A DNA stretch of 64,000 bases from Clostridium thermobutyricum (GTDB lineage Bacteria > Bacillota > Clostridia > Ch29). Positions 17,354 to 26,508 of this stretch are shown here, in pieces (the first letter of the stretch is position 1; every line of letters begins with the position of its first letter). The stretch covers positions 124,001 to 188,000 of the forward strand of contig JAENYD010000002.1 of the NCBI GenBank assembly GCA_016842005.1, read 5' to 3'. The notes under the pieces are model-generated. The model was not told the DNA's origin and made no database searches. It saw only the letters and a list, made by a program, of their open reading frames with translations. The position numbers and the translations under genes were made by a program.

Positions 17354-17587
17354 GTGAGAGACGATAAGGAAGAGATAAAGAACAGGTACACCAGCATGAC
17401 AGGTATTTTGAGCAGGATTGAGGAGCAGATTGAGAGGCACCCTGTTTTGAGTAAAGTCTGCCATGGAAACTGTAAAGACCTAAATGTCCTGAGGAAGGAG
17501 TATGGCGATGATGTTGTGAACTATGCTGTTGAACTAATAGACATATATGATAAGCTTGTAGCGTCAGAGAAAAGATTAAAGGGGTAA
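17354..17587 (+). CDS. Small hypothetical protein
   Basis: About 77 residues, charged and mostly helical, with two cysteines in VCHGNCKDL. I do not recognise a family. The start is uncertain: GTG at 17354 follows a GGGGGTGG run, while in-frame TTG 17336 and GTGs at 17345/17348 are possible. It is 21 bp upstream of the Spo0E-like gene and likely cotranscribed. It lies in an area of short genes after a chemotaxis unit. No transmembrane segment or signal peptide is visible. Confidence 0.6.
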   Translation: MRDDKEEIKNRYTSMTGILSRIEEQIERHPVLSKVCHGNCKDLNVLRKEYGDDVVNYAVELIDIYDKLVASEKRLKG

Positions 17588-17608
17588 GAAGCAGTTAGGA
17601 GGAGTGGT

Positions 17609-17833
17609 ATGTATAATTTAAAAAGCAAGATAGAAGAACTGAAGAGTAAAGTTGATAAAAAGGTTTGTGAAAAGGATGGACACGGGAACATGGACACCTT
17701 CATTGAACTCGCTGCCGAACTGGACAGTCTGATCGATGAATATATTGGGGCGACCGCCTCTGAGTATTCCAACAATTGTGAGTGTTCGGGAAAAGACAAA
17801 GATAAATCCCTTTATGGAACCAGGAACAGATAG
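17609..17833 (+). CDS. Putative Spo0E-like sporulation regulatory protein
   Basis: This 74-residue protein begins with KSKIEELKSKV and has ELAAELDSLIDEY, close to the signature (S-x-x-LD-x-LI-x-x-Y) of Spo0E-family aspartyl-phosphate phosphatases (PF09388), which dephosphorylate Spo0A~P and restrain sporulation. The spacing of two helices joined by a short linker fits; the linker is longer than usual, so the match is tentative. AGGAGGAG 8 nt before the ATG gives a confident start. It would act in the cytosol. The preceding small gene is likely in the same transcript. Confidence 0.55.
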   Translation: MYNLKSKIEELKSKVDKKVCEKDGHGNMDTFIELAAELDSLIDEYIGATASEYSNNCECSGKDKDKSLYGTRNR

Positions 17834-18084
17834 GGTTAATGCTTCAAAACAAATTAATTACCTGTTATTTTTGCTTATGGCAGAGGATGATAGGAATAGC
17901 CGGTCATCATGTATCCTGTATGCCATTTTTATTTTTTTGTTTTTATCTTACAAAAATATCCACAAACATATCTTATTGTGTCAATTTGTAATATTAGAAG
18001 GAAAAATATAATAATATGCAGAACTATAGCATATAAGGATTTATCCATTTGTTATAGCCTTAAGGGTTCGGAGGTGTACGGCAA

Positions 18085-18423
18085 ATGTGGAACTACGAGG
18101 ATATAAGGAGTTTTTTCATCAGAGTTGCAGAGAGTTCAAAGAGGCGTCTCAGGGAGATCTCAGAGAAAGCAGTCGGTGACGACGGGCCAGCGTACAAAAT
18201 ACTGTATGATGATTGCCTGTCCAGGCTAAATGTGTATAGTTATTTAAACGACCGGTCTTTTCTGGTATCCTGCCAGCATTTGCAGAATGAACTCAGGCGA
18301 TTGCTGGATAATCCGGTATCCATTCCTGAAGAGGCTTATGACGGGGAAGTATATAGAAGATGCTGGAAGACACACATTAAGGGACTTATGGCATTGTGCG
18401 AGAAAAACAATACCGGTGCTTAA
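18085..18423 (+). CDS. Hypothetical protein
   Basis: The 112-residue protein is soluble, helical and charged (RSFFIRVAESSKRRLREISEK near the start, in parts), with three cysteines. No family is recognised. CGGAGGTG 10 nt before the ATG and normal codon use make it a real gene. It stands alone: the 250 bp before it show no clear promoter apart from a TATAAT at 18007-18012, and no terminator is obvious after it. Confidence 0.65.
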   Translation: MWNYEDIRSFFIRVAESSKRRLREISEKAVGDDGPAYKILYDDCLSRLNVYSYLNDRSFLVSCQHLQNELRRLLDNPVSIPEEAYDGEVYRRCWKTHIKGLMALCEKNNTGA

Positions 18424-18768
18424 AAACGTGACCATATTAGAAATTCTATGGGCTTAATCTGTTCTTTTCTTGTCCGTATGAATGCTGTAAAGTTCTGTAC
18501 CATTCGTGTTGAAAGTATTTCTTAGGGAAATGGCCCGGAGGGACATAACCCGCGGATAAGACTGAAGATGTCTGCCTGTTTCTCTGTAATACGGGTTGAT
18601 ACCTTAATACCCTGTTTGAATGTACCTGTCGGTATGCACCCTTCAGGCCCTGAAAAGCCGTATACAGATATATATATTTGTAGCGCGTTTTATACCATTA
18701 CCCCCCAATACCTGTCCGGCCTCGGGTTATGCCCTCCTTCTACCATTACCCAATATTTATTTTATTAT
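18424..18768. other. Intergenic region between convergent genes
   Basis: 345 bp between a plus-strand small gene and a minus-strand ABC binding protein. I see no gene, RNA motif or convincing terminator. Confidence 0.4.
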
Positions 18769-19782
18769 TTATTCTATTGTCCTGATTGCCTCTTCGGCAA
18801 ACTGTGTGGTCACTATTTTGTCGTAAGGGGCTCTTTTATCCAGTTCTCCGGCTGTCTGCATGATGTCCTGGAGGCGGTCCAGAGTTTCTGGGATCATCAC
18901 AGGATTGGAGCACCATGTTTCCTGGTCTTTATATCTTTTAACCACTGTTGTCAGAAGTTCTGTATCGGTATCCGGAAAGAAGGGCTGGATCTCTGCGGCT
19001 ATTTCTTCCGGGGTATGCTGTTCCACCCATATCTGGCCCCTGTATATGGCATTGGTAAACTTCTGGATGATGTCCGGATGGGCCTCTATATAGCTTTTCA
19101 GCGCACTGTAGGCTGTGTAGGCGATGGGCCCTCCGGCTCTGCCTATTGATGCAACTATATGGCCTCCTCCTTCCGCTTCAAGCATGGATGCAGTGGGTTC
19201 GAACAGCGCAACGTAGTCACCGGTACCCCCCTTGAAGGCTCCGGCGGTAGCGGTAAACTGAAGATTGGTGATCAACTGGACATCCTTGGATGGTTCCATA
19301 CCATGCTCCCTGAGAACATATTCCAGGGTCATCTCAGGAACTCCCCCCGGCCTGCCTCCGATTATTGTCTTACCCTTCATGTTTTCCCACCGGAAATCCG
19401 GTTCCGGGTTCCTGCCGACCAGGAAGGATCCATCCCTCTGGGTTAGCTGGGCGAACAATACCGAACAGTCTTCTTTACCCTGGTTGTATACGTAAATGGT
19501 TGCCTCAGGTCCCATAAAACCTATATCTGCCTGACCGGATAAGAGTGCTGTCATGGTTTTATCTGCGCCCTGGCCGGTATACAGTTCAATTTCCAGCCCC
19601 TCTTCTTCGAAGAAGCCTTTGTTCAGTGCCACATACTGCGGGGCGTAAAAGATAGAGTGTACCACCTCATTCAGCCTTACGGTTACCAGTTCCTGTTCTT
19701 GGCTGCTGCAGCCGGACATAATCCCTGCTGCAATTACTGCGATAAGTAGCAGGACAGATGATATCTTCAATATGGACTTCAA
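18769..19782 (-). CDS. ABC transporter substrate-binding lipoprotein, SsuA/NMT1 family
   Basis: The 337-residue product has a lipoprotein signal (hydrophobic core then SGC, about Cys25) and a NMT1/SsuA-type fold (PF09084): APQYVALNKGFFEEEGLEIE, GQADIGFMGPEA and KGKTIIGGRPGG are typical. These bind sulfonates, nitrate, bicarbonate, riboflavin or pyrimidine precursors outside the membrane. The TTG start follows AAGGAGGGAG. No permease or ATPase of this class adjoins it; the only matching pair in the window is at 5617-7210, which lacks a binding protein. A frameshifted permease of another family lies just upstream. Ligand unknown. Confidence 0.87.
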   Translation of the reverse strand: MKSILKISSVLLLIAVIAAGIMSGCSSQEQELVTVRLNEVVHSIFYAPQYVALNKGFFEEEGLEIELYTGQGADKTMTALLSGQADIGFMGPEATIYVYNQGKEDCSVLFAQLTQRDGSFLVGRNPEPDFRWENMKGKTIIGGRPGGVPEMTLEYVLREHGMEPSKDVQLITNLQFTATAGAFKGGTGDYVALFEPTASMLEAEGGGHIVASIGRAGGPIAYTAYSALKSYIEAHPDIIQKFTNAIYRGQIWVEQHTPEEIAAEIQPFFPDTDTELLTTVVKRYKDQETWCSNPVMIPETLDRLQDIMQTAGELDKRAPYDKIVTTQFAEEAIRTIE

Positions 19783-19848
19783 TTTTCTCCCTCCTTTTTA
19801 TGGCTTACTATATCCATTATATTCAGGAGGGGTATATTGGTGAGCGGT

Positions 19849-20363
19849 TCAGTCCGGTTTTCCTGAACTCATTGCATAAATGGCGCGTTTTTCTTCGAGG
19901 GATATAAGTCTGTCAATGAGCCACGATATCGCCAGTATTCCTGCAAAACTCAGTAATAACCGGGTTGCAGCGAACTTGTATCCAAGAGAAGCTGTTTCAA
20001 ACAGGAACATAGGTATCTTCATAGTGGACCATGCACCAAGGAATATTAAAATGTTTGAGAATCTGGCCCCTTTTTTTATCATTATGCCGGCTACGGGGAA
20101 AGCGACATATAGGGGTCCGGCCGCTGCAGCTCCCGGGAAAATCCGGAATTGTCTCCCATGTATCTGATAACCTTCTCCCGGGGGACCCAGATATCAAGCA
20201 GGCCTATGAGCAGAAATATCGGTGGTATTATCCCCAGCATCTGAAAGAAATTCAGACCTGTGCTCTTTAATACCCTTGTCCCGAGGTCCGGGTTGTTTAC
20301 CCATACTGCAATATCTGCAATTACAACAATTATGAACAAAAAATAGGGTTTAACCTTTTTCAT
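19849..20363 (-). pseudogene. Frameshifted half-size permease (PF03773-like)
   Basis: Two minus-strand frames read as one small membrane protein. The first (from ATG 20363) has KPYFLFIIVVIADIAVWV and IPPIFLLIGLLDIWVPRE, then loses frame at about 20130. A different frame continues with GAAAAGPLYVAFPVAG and runs on to IKKGARFSNILIFLGAWST and stops at 19849. Together they resemble the 160-170-residue permeases related to the YraQ/ArsP family. The joint lacks several residues expected in a loop-helix before GPLY, so a small out-of-frame deletion is likely; a sequencing error cannot be excluded. It would share a transcript with the downstream binding protein gene. Confidence 0.7.
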
Positions 20364-20473
20364 GACATAACCACCCCGATTATCACTGCTCAGCCAAAAT
20401 TTCAATAGTACAGTATAAAATGGATCATACACAATAGAGCCGTATTTTGTCACCTGGACAGGATTAAAGGCTA

Positions 20474-20503
20474 TTGACAGCTGTTACCCGCATATTATAC
20501 AAT
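20474..20503 (+). promoter_or_regulatory. SigA-type promoter of the P-type ATPase gene
   Basis: TTGACA (20474-20479), 18-nt spacer, TACAAT (20498-20503), placed about 40 nt upstream of the yybP-ykoY aptamer. Confidence 0.75.
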
Positions 20504-20540
20504 ATATACGCCAACTGAATAGGCAGAAACTTCTTTTTGG

Positions 20541-20634
20541 TTAAAGGGGAGTAGCCGTATAAGATAAAGCCACCATCACGGTATTATACCTGGCTTTATC
20601 CTTTGGGTTTCACCTGAAGGGCAAGACCTTTGGC
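20541..20634 (+). promoter_or_regulatory. yybP-ykoY (manganese) riboswitch
   Basis: The leader starts with AAAGGGGAGTAGCC and ends with GCAAGACCTTTGG, the two conserved strands of the yybP-ykoY class (Rfam RF00080), whose AAAGG and CCTTT form P1. Between them are the ATCA-containing element and a hairpin GATAAAGCCA/TGGCTTTATC. The class binds Mn2+ and turns on Mn efflux or homeostasis genes. It precedes a cation-pumping P-type ATPase. Confidence 0.88.
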
Positions 20635-20676
20635 ATAGTCTGTTTTTAAGGGTTATGTGGGGGGTCTTTTTGTTTT
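20622..20676 (+). terminator. Riboswitch-controlled terminator
   Basis: CAAGACC with following bases (20622-20637) pairs with TTATGTGGGGGGTCTT (20653-20668), followed by TTTTTGTTTT. The 5' arm is the 3' strand of the aptamer, so ligand-bound aptamer and terminator exclude each other: an ON switch. Confidence 0.75.
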
Positions 20677-20758
20677 GGATGAGTTTTATTGAAAGGTGTA
20701 CCTATCAGAAGGCACTTTTTCACATACTAAATATATTGACGATTGGGAGGGCTATGTA

Positions 20759-23458
20759 TTGAAAAGAAACAGGTGGTATGCCCTGGACAGAGAAGAGGCA
20801 GCCAAACAACTGGAAACCCATCTGGAGAAGGGGCTTTCTTCAGAGGCAGCGGAGGAAAGGCTCGTAAAGCATGGGTATAACGAAGTGCAGGGCAAAAAGG
20901 GATTAACAATATGGCAGATGCTGCTGGGGCAGTTCAAGGACTTTCTTGTGCTTATACTGATTGCGGCGAGCCTGGTTTCCATGTTCATCGGAGAAATGAC
21001 TGATTCCGTGGTAATAATACTCATCGTTATATTGAATGCAGTTCTGGGAGTTGCCCAGGAATACAGAGCGGGTAAGGCCATGGAGGCTCTCCAGAAAATG
21101 GCGGCTCCCGAGGCCAGGGTTATCAGGGACGGCCGTATTGTGGAGATACCTGCAAGGGAACTGGTACCCGGAGACCTGGTACTGCTGGAGGCCGGGAATT
21201 ATGTGCCTGCCGACCTCAGACTGATTGAAGGTATGAACCTGAAAATTAATGAAGCATCTCTTACGGGAGAATCAGTGCCGGTGGAAAAAAAGGCCGGTGC
21301 GGTCTATGAAGAAGAGCTGCCTCTGGGAGACAGGCTCAACACTGCCTATATGGGAACCGTGGTTACCTACGGCAGGGGTAAAGGCCTTGTAGTTTCCACA
21401 GGAATGAACACTGAAATCGGTTTAATAGCAGAAATGCTGGAATCCTATCAGGAAGGTGAGACTCCTCTCCAGAGGAAACTGAAAGAGTTTGGTAAGCTTC
21501 TGGGGATTGCCAGTCTTGCCATATGCGGGCTCATATTTGTCCTGGGATTTATAAGGGGGATACCGGTACTGGAAATGTTTATGACAGCGGTAAGCCTGGC
21601 GGTGGCGGCCATACCTGAGGGTCTTCCGGCCATAGTAACCATAGTTCTGGCTTTGGGTATGCAGCGGATGGTCAAACGTCACTCCATAATCAAAAAACTG
21701 CATGCCGTTGAAACACTGGGAAGCGTCACGGTTATCTGCTCTGACAAGACCGGGACCCTTACACAGAATGAAATGACTGTCACAAAAATTTATACCAACG
21801 GCAAAATGTATTCTGTTTCCGGGGAGGGATACAGGCCTTCCGGCGAATTCACTGTAGAGGATGCAACAGTGGAACCCGGGGCTGACGCCCATCTGAGGAA
21901 ACTGCTGACCATCGGGGTCTTATGTAATGATGCGAGACTGGAAGAAACACAGGGCAATAAAGAGGGTGAAAGGGGATGGCGTATACTCGGCGATCCTACC
22001 GAAGGGGCCCTCGTGGTGGCTGCAGCCAAGGCGGGGATTCTGCCGGAAGATTTGGAAAAGGCCATGCCCCGCCTGCAGGAAATACCCTTTGATTCGGACA
22101 GAAAGCGAATGACCACTTTCCACCCTGCCCGGGAAGGATATACAGCCTTCATTAAAGGAGCCCCGGATGTGCTGCTCAATTTGTCAACCAAAATCTACAG
22201 GGAAGGCAGGATACTCCCTATTACCGATGAGGACAAGGCGGATATTCTGGAGGCAAACCGTTCAATGGCTACCCGGGCCCTCCGGGTTTTGGCCCTGGGC
22301 TACAGGGAAATGGCCGAGATACCCGGGCAGCCTGACCCCGATGATATTGAAAGGGATATTATATTTGCCGGACTGGTGGGGATGATAGACCCTCCCAGAC
22401 CGGAGGCCGGGGAAGCCATCAAGGTGTGCAGGAATGCAGGCATAAAACCTGTTATGATTACCGGTGATTATAAAGATACGGCGGTGGCCATCGCCAAAGA
22501 GCTGGGGGTCATGACCGAAGGGTCAAAGGTGCTGTCCGGGACCGACCTGGATGCGATAGATGATGAAGAACTGGTTTCTGCGGCAAAGGAAGTTTCCGTA
22601 TACGCCCGGGTATCGCCGATACACAAGCTGAGGATTGTGGATGCCATTAAGAAGAACGGCCATATAGTTGCCATGACCGGAGACGGGGTAAATGACGCTC
22701 CTGCCCTGAAAAGGTCGGATATCGGTGTAGCCATGGGCATTACCGGGACTGATGTGGCTAAAGAGACAGCCGACATGATCCTGACCGATGACAATTTTGC
22801 CAGTATAGTTGCTGCGGTGGAAGAGGGAAGGGTTATATACTCCAACATACGGAAGTTCATATTCTTCCTGCTGTCCTGTAATATTGCGGAGATACTGATA
22901 ATTTTTGCGGCCATGATAACGGGACTGCCGGTACCGCTGAAGCCCATCCAGCTGTTATGGCTCAACCTGCTGACAGATGCCTTCCCTGCCCTGGCCCTGG
23001 GCATGGAAGAGAAAGAGCCCGGTATCATGAAAAAACCGCCCCGGGACCCCGCAGAACCCATCATGGATGGACGCATGAAGTGGCAGATAGGCATCCAGAG
23101 CACCTTTATGACCCTGGCAGTCCTGGGAGCATTTATATACGCACTGAATTTCAAAGACGGAATACAGACCGCCAGGACTTTTGCCTTTGCCACGCTTATT
23201 TTCAGTGAGCTGCTGCGGGCATATACATCCCGGTCAGAAACCCATTCTGTATTCAGCCTGGGGCTTTTCAGGAATAAATATATGATTGCCGGGACCCTTT
23301 GTTCCTTCCTGCTGCTACTGGCTGTTATTTATGTCCCCTATTTGAGGACTGTGTTTGATACCACACTGCTGTCTTTTGATGAATGGCGCATAATAGCTGC
23401 CTTTGGCATTATACCCTTTATTGCGGCCGAAGCAAGTAAATATTTCATGAAGAAATAA
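20759..23458 (+). CDS. P-type cation-transporting ATPase (Ca2+/Mn2+ type)
   Basis: The 899-residue P2A-like ATPase has TGES (169-172), PEGLP (286-290) in membrane helix 4 as in SERCA/PMR1 pumps, the phosphorylated Asp329 in DKTGTLT, and the hinge GDGVNDAP (641-648). N-terminal cation ATPase domain and C-terminal helices are complete. It should pump Ca2+ or Mn2+ out of the cytosol using ATP. The TTG start has GGGAGG 8 nt upstream; an in-frame GTG at 20696 lies right after the riboswitch terminator without a site. The Mn riboswitch upstream favours manganese export as a physiological role. A terminator follows at 23480. Confidence 0.92.
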   Translation: MKRNRWYALDREEAAKQLETHLEKGLSSEAAEERLVKHGYNEVQGKKGLTIWQMLLGQFKDFLVLILIAASLVSMFIGEMTDSVVIILIVILNAVLGVAQEYRAGKAMEALQKMAAPEARVIRDGRIVEIPARELVPGDLVLLEAGNYVPADLRLIEGMNLKINEASLTGESVPVEKKAGAVYEEELPLGDRLNTAYMGTVVTYGRGKGLVVSTGMNTEIGLIAEMLESYQEGETPLQRKLKEFGKLLGIASLAICGLIFVLGFIRGIPVLEMFMTAVSLAVAAIPEGLPAIVTIVLALGMQRMVKRHSIIKKLHAVETLGSVTVICSDKTGTLTQNEMTVTKIYTNGKMYSVSGEGYRPSGEFTVEDATVEPGADAHLRKLLTIGVLCNDARLEETQGNKEGERGWRILGDPTEGALVVAAAKAGILPEDLEKAMPRLQEIPFDSDRKRMTTFHPAREGYTAFIKGAPDVLLNLSTKIYREGRILPITDEDKADILEANRSMATRALRVLALGYREMAEIPGQPDPDDIERDIIFAGLVGMIDPPRPEAGEAIKVCRNAGIKPVMITGDYKDTAVAIAKELGVMTEGSKVLSGTDLDAIDDEELVSAAKEVSVYARVSPIHKLRIVDAIKKNGHIVAMTGDGVNDAPALKRSDIGVAMGITGTDVAKETADMILTDDNFASIVAAVEEGRVIYSNIRKFIFFLLSCNIAEILIIFAAMITGLPVPLKPIQLLWLNLLTDAFPALALGMEEKEPGIMKKPPRDPAEPIMDGRMKWQIGIQSTFMTLAVLGAFIYALNFKDGIQTARTFAFATLIFSELLRAYTSRSETHSVFSLGLFRNKYMIAGTLCSFLLLLAVIYVPYLRTVFDTTLLSFDEWRIIAAFGIIPFIAAEASKYFMKK

Positions 23459-23479
23459 CAAGTCTCATCAGCTAACTGA

Positions 23480-23515
23480 ACACCCTGACCGGCATAATCC
23501 GGCAGGGTGTTTTTC
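23480..23515 (+). terminator. Rho-independent terminator
   Basis: ACACCCTGaCCGG pairs with CCGGCAGGGTGT, followed by TTTTT, directly after the P-type ATPase. Confidence 0.85.
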
Positions 23516-23685
23516 GATCAATTTGACTTATTGATGGCTCGAAATTTATAATAGGTTTTAACAACAGTTTCTGCATGAAAATACGGTATAATGGTTTTGG
23601 CTATTAAACGGGGAAGACGTAAATGTCCAACAGCCGGTATCAAACCGGGGTATGCCGGATCCATGAACTTTCAGGGGGGAATGGA

Positions 23686-25302
23686 ATGAATGGGGATAAC
23701 AGGAATTTCAATGCCTTGCGTCCCGTGAAACAGTATTTTGAATGGGGCACCGTTAAATGGCTTGACGAGCCGGAAGATACTGACCAGGGAAGACTGCTGG
23801 TAGGTCATGTCACTTTTCTGCCACACAAAAGACAGGATGAGCACCTGCATACAGGAGACGAGCAGATATTGTATATTATTTCGGGTAACGGAGAGCACTG
23901 GGTTGACGGACGATGCTACCCGCTCCTGCCGGGGATGGTTTACCATATTTCTCCCTATGCCCGGCATGAGCTCAGAAATGCCGGAGACCAGCCCCTGGAG
24001 ATGATAATCGTATACAACCCCAGCAGTTCAAATCATAGCAGGATTCTGCCCTCGCCGGAATTTACCAGGGAATATATCGAGAATTACAAAGTGCAGAACC
24101 TGAGGGATATAATAGATATTGCAGCATTACAGAAGATACAGGACAAGTTCTCGGACGCATCAAGCCTGGCTATTGTTATACGGGATAAGGAAGGGAATGC
24201 CCTGACCGAGGTCAGTAACCTGCCTGACTTTTGCAGTATGAGATGTCGACAGTACAAAGGATGTAAATTCAAGAGCAGGATTGTTTCAGCCGACCGGGAA
24301 GAGCCGGTTGTTATACGGTGCTGTTATGAATCCATCAGCGTACATGCGCCCATATACTTTGGAGACCAGTATATCGGGAATATATTATGCGGTCCGGTTT
24401 TTCTCAATGAACCCTCCAGAGAGGCCATAGAAGCTGTCCGGACAGAAGGGAGAAAGTACGGGAACCCGGATATGGTAGAAGCATATATGGGCATCAGGAA
24501 GATTACTAGGGCACGACTGTATGCGATCATTGAACTGCTTAAAACAATAAACAGATACATTGTAGAGACCGGGATTAACACTCTGGGACACAGGGAACTG
24601 CATGCCAAGACCCTGAGGATACTGGAGGAAGTCCAGGCCCGCAACCAACTGGAAAAGTCCCTTGCGGAGGCCAGGATGAAAGCTGTCCAGGCCCAGATGA
24701 GTCCCCACTTTCTGTTCAACACCCTGAGTATAATCGGTGAACTGGCTTATATGAAGGGGGCCAGGGAGGCTGCCGAAACCACTTTCGCCCTGTCAAATCT
24801 GCTGAGGAAGAGCCTGAAGAAATCGCAGGAACTGGTGCCTGTGAAGGAAGAGATTGAATACATTGAAGATTATATTCTGATCCAGCAGAAGAGATTCCGC
24901 AGCTTTGTAAAAACCGATATAAATGTTTCTGAGGAAATAATGGATTTGCGGATACCTTTCATGACACTGCAGATTCTGGTGGAAAATGCCATAATACACG
25001 GGCTTCACCCTTCCGAAAGACAGGGGATGCTTGCGATAGAAGGGGAGCGGGAAGACGGGTATATGGTACTGAAAGTTGAGGATAACGGTGTGGGTATTCC
25101 CCAGAGCAGGTTACAGGACGTTATAAAGGGAAACCTGAAGATTTCCACCAGCGGTGCCGGACTGGGGCTGATCAATTTGAAAGAGCGGCTGTCATACTAT
25201 TACGGTGAAGACTATGAACTTGATATTAACAGCCGGTACGGCGAAGGAACCACCATTAGGGTCACTTTACCGCTTAAAGGCAAAAGGGGTGATTTTGCTT
25301 GA
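23686..25302 (+). CDS. Sensor histidine kinase with cupin and PocR domains (LytS/YesM type)
   Basis: About 538 residues with three modules. A cupin (about 20-105) keeps its metal ligands in EHLHTGDEQ. A PocR-type sensor domain (about 125-290) follows, with several cysteines (FCSMRCRQYKGC). The kinase part has the His_kinase box SPHFLFNTL (His341), N-box LVENAIIHG and G-boxes DNGVGI and GAGLGLINL. There is no membrane segment, so it should sense a cytosolic ligand. ATG 23686 follows AGGGGGG by 6 nt; an in-frame ATG at 23623 is the alternative. It overlaps the response regulator gene by 4 bp, and the pair precedes an IlvD/TRAP operon that it likely controls. Confidence 0.88.
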   Translation: MNGDNRNFNALRPVKQYFEWGTVKWLDEPEDTDQGRLLVGHVTFLPHKRQDEHLHTGDEQILYIISGNGEHWVDGRCYPLLPGMVYHISPYARHELRNAGDQPLEMIIVYNPSSSNHSRILPSPEFTREYIENYKVQNLRDIIDIAALQKIQDKFSDASSLAIVIRDKEGNALTEVSNLPDFCSMRCRQYKGCKFKSRIVSADREEPVVIRCCYESISVHAPIYFGDQYIGNILCGPVFLNEPSREAIEAVRTEGRKYGNPDMVEAYMGIRKITRARLYAIIELLKTINRYIVETGINTLGHRELHAKTLRILEEVQARNQLEKSLAEARMKAVQAQMSPHFLFNTLSIIGELAYMKGAREAAETTFALSNLLRKSLKKSQELVPVKEEIEYIEDYILIQQKRFRSFVKTDINVSEEIMDLRIPFMTLQILVENAIIHGLHPSERQGMLAIEGEREDGYMVLKVEDNGVGIPQSRLQDVIKGNLKISTSGAGLGLINLKERLSYYYGEDYELDINSRYGEGTTIRVTLPLKGKRGDFA

Positions 25303-26363
25303 CGAAAATACTGGTGGCCGATGATGAAGTCACTATAAGGGAGTATATCAGGTATGTAGTCAAAGAGCAAAATCTGCCGGTTGATATTTATGAAGCGGGC
25401 AGTGGAAAGGAAGCTATTGAAAAGGCCAGGGAACTGTGGCCCCACATTATACTGATGGATATACGGATGCCTGAAATGAGCGGACTGGAGGCGGCCCGGA
25501 TAATAAAACAGTTCTGTAAGTGGACCAGGATTATAATACTAACGGCCTACGACGAGTTTGCATATATCCGCGAAGCCTTACGGCTGGGGGTGGATGATTA
25601 TCTGCTCAAACCCATATCTCCCCGTGACCTGGTCAATGTTGTGGAGAGGACTGTTAAAGGGGACAGTGTCGCCGTTGACGATAATAGGGCTGTCTTTATT
25701 GAAGACATGCATCTGGAATCAAGGCTGGTAGAGAGTGTGAAATTCAACCGGCGGGAGGATGCCTTTGAAGTCCTTGACCACCTGCTGGCGGAAGACAGGA
25801 TTGATTGTCATGAAACAGGAGAGATGAAGAGATATATTATTGAACTCACCGGCGTTATTGTACGTTCTATTGCTTCCCTCGGCATTGATGCCGGTACAGC
25901 CGTTCAACTGAAGGAAGACAGTCAGAAGCGGATACTGGCTGCCTGTTCGGCCGGAGAAGTCAAGGAGCATATGAAGAGATTCTTATCCGATATTATAGAA
26001 GTGATAGGCAGGCATTGTCTATCTCCCAATGAGAAGGTGGCAATAAAGGCCGGGGACTATATCCGGCAGCACTATGCCCGTAAAATATACCTCAAGGATG
26101 CGGCGGACCATGTGGGCCTGAGTCCCTGCTACTTCTCGAGGGTGTTCAAACAATGCACCGGCAGGAGCTTTTCGCGGTATGTAAATGAGGTGAGAATAAA
26201 GCAAGCGAAGGAATATATACGGAATTTTGACATAAGTCTGGGAGAAATATCCCGAAGGGTGGGGTATGAGGACTTCAGTTATTTCAGTTCGGTGTTTTGT
26301 AAACTGGAAGGATGCCTGCCCAGCCAGTTCAGGAGAAGGGTGAAAGAAGAAAAGGACAAATAA
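25299..26363 (+). CDS. Response regulator with AraC-type DNA-binding domain (YesN type)
   Basis: The 354-residue protein has an N-terminal receiver (about 1-120) with acidic residues DDE, phospho-acceptor Asp54 in LMDIRMPE and Lys in LLKPISP, a helical linker, and a C-terminal AraC double helix-turn-helix (about 250-350; KDAADHVGLSPCYFSRVFK). It is the partner of the kinase whose stop it overlaps (TTGA). It should activate the promoter upstream of ilvD, which lies in the next gap (26364-26508), where TTGATT and TGTTAA are a possible weak promoter. Such systems usually switch on uptake of a carbon source. Confidence 0.9.
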   Translation: MTKILVADDEVTIREYIRYVVKEQNLPVDIYEAGSGKEAIEKARELWPHIILMDIRMPEMSGLEAARIIKQFCKWTRIIILTAYDEFAYIREALRLGVDDYLLKPISPRDLVNVVERTVKGDSVAVDDNRAVFIEDMHLESRLVESVKFNRREDAFEVLDHLLAEDRIDCHETGEMKRYIIELTGVIVRSIASLGIDAGTAVQLKEDSQKRILAACSAGEVKEHMKRFLSDIIEVIGRHCLSPNEKVAIKAGDYIRQHYARKIYLKDAADHVGLSPCYFSRVFKQCTGRSFSRYVNEVRIKQAKEYIRNFDISLGEISRRVGYEDFSYFSSVFCKLEGCLPSQFRRRVKEEKDK

Positions 26364-26508
26364 TTCGTAATCCCGAGCAAAAAAATCATAACGCTTCATG
26401 ACAAGAAATTCAGTATTTTCAATATTATTATTGATTGTACTGGATTTTTCTTTTTGTTAATCTATGTCTAACAAGCGGCTAAATCAATTTTTTTGGGAGG
26501 GAGCAGAA

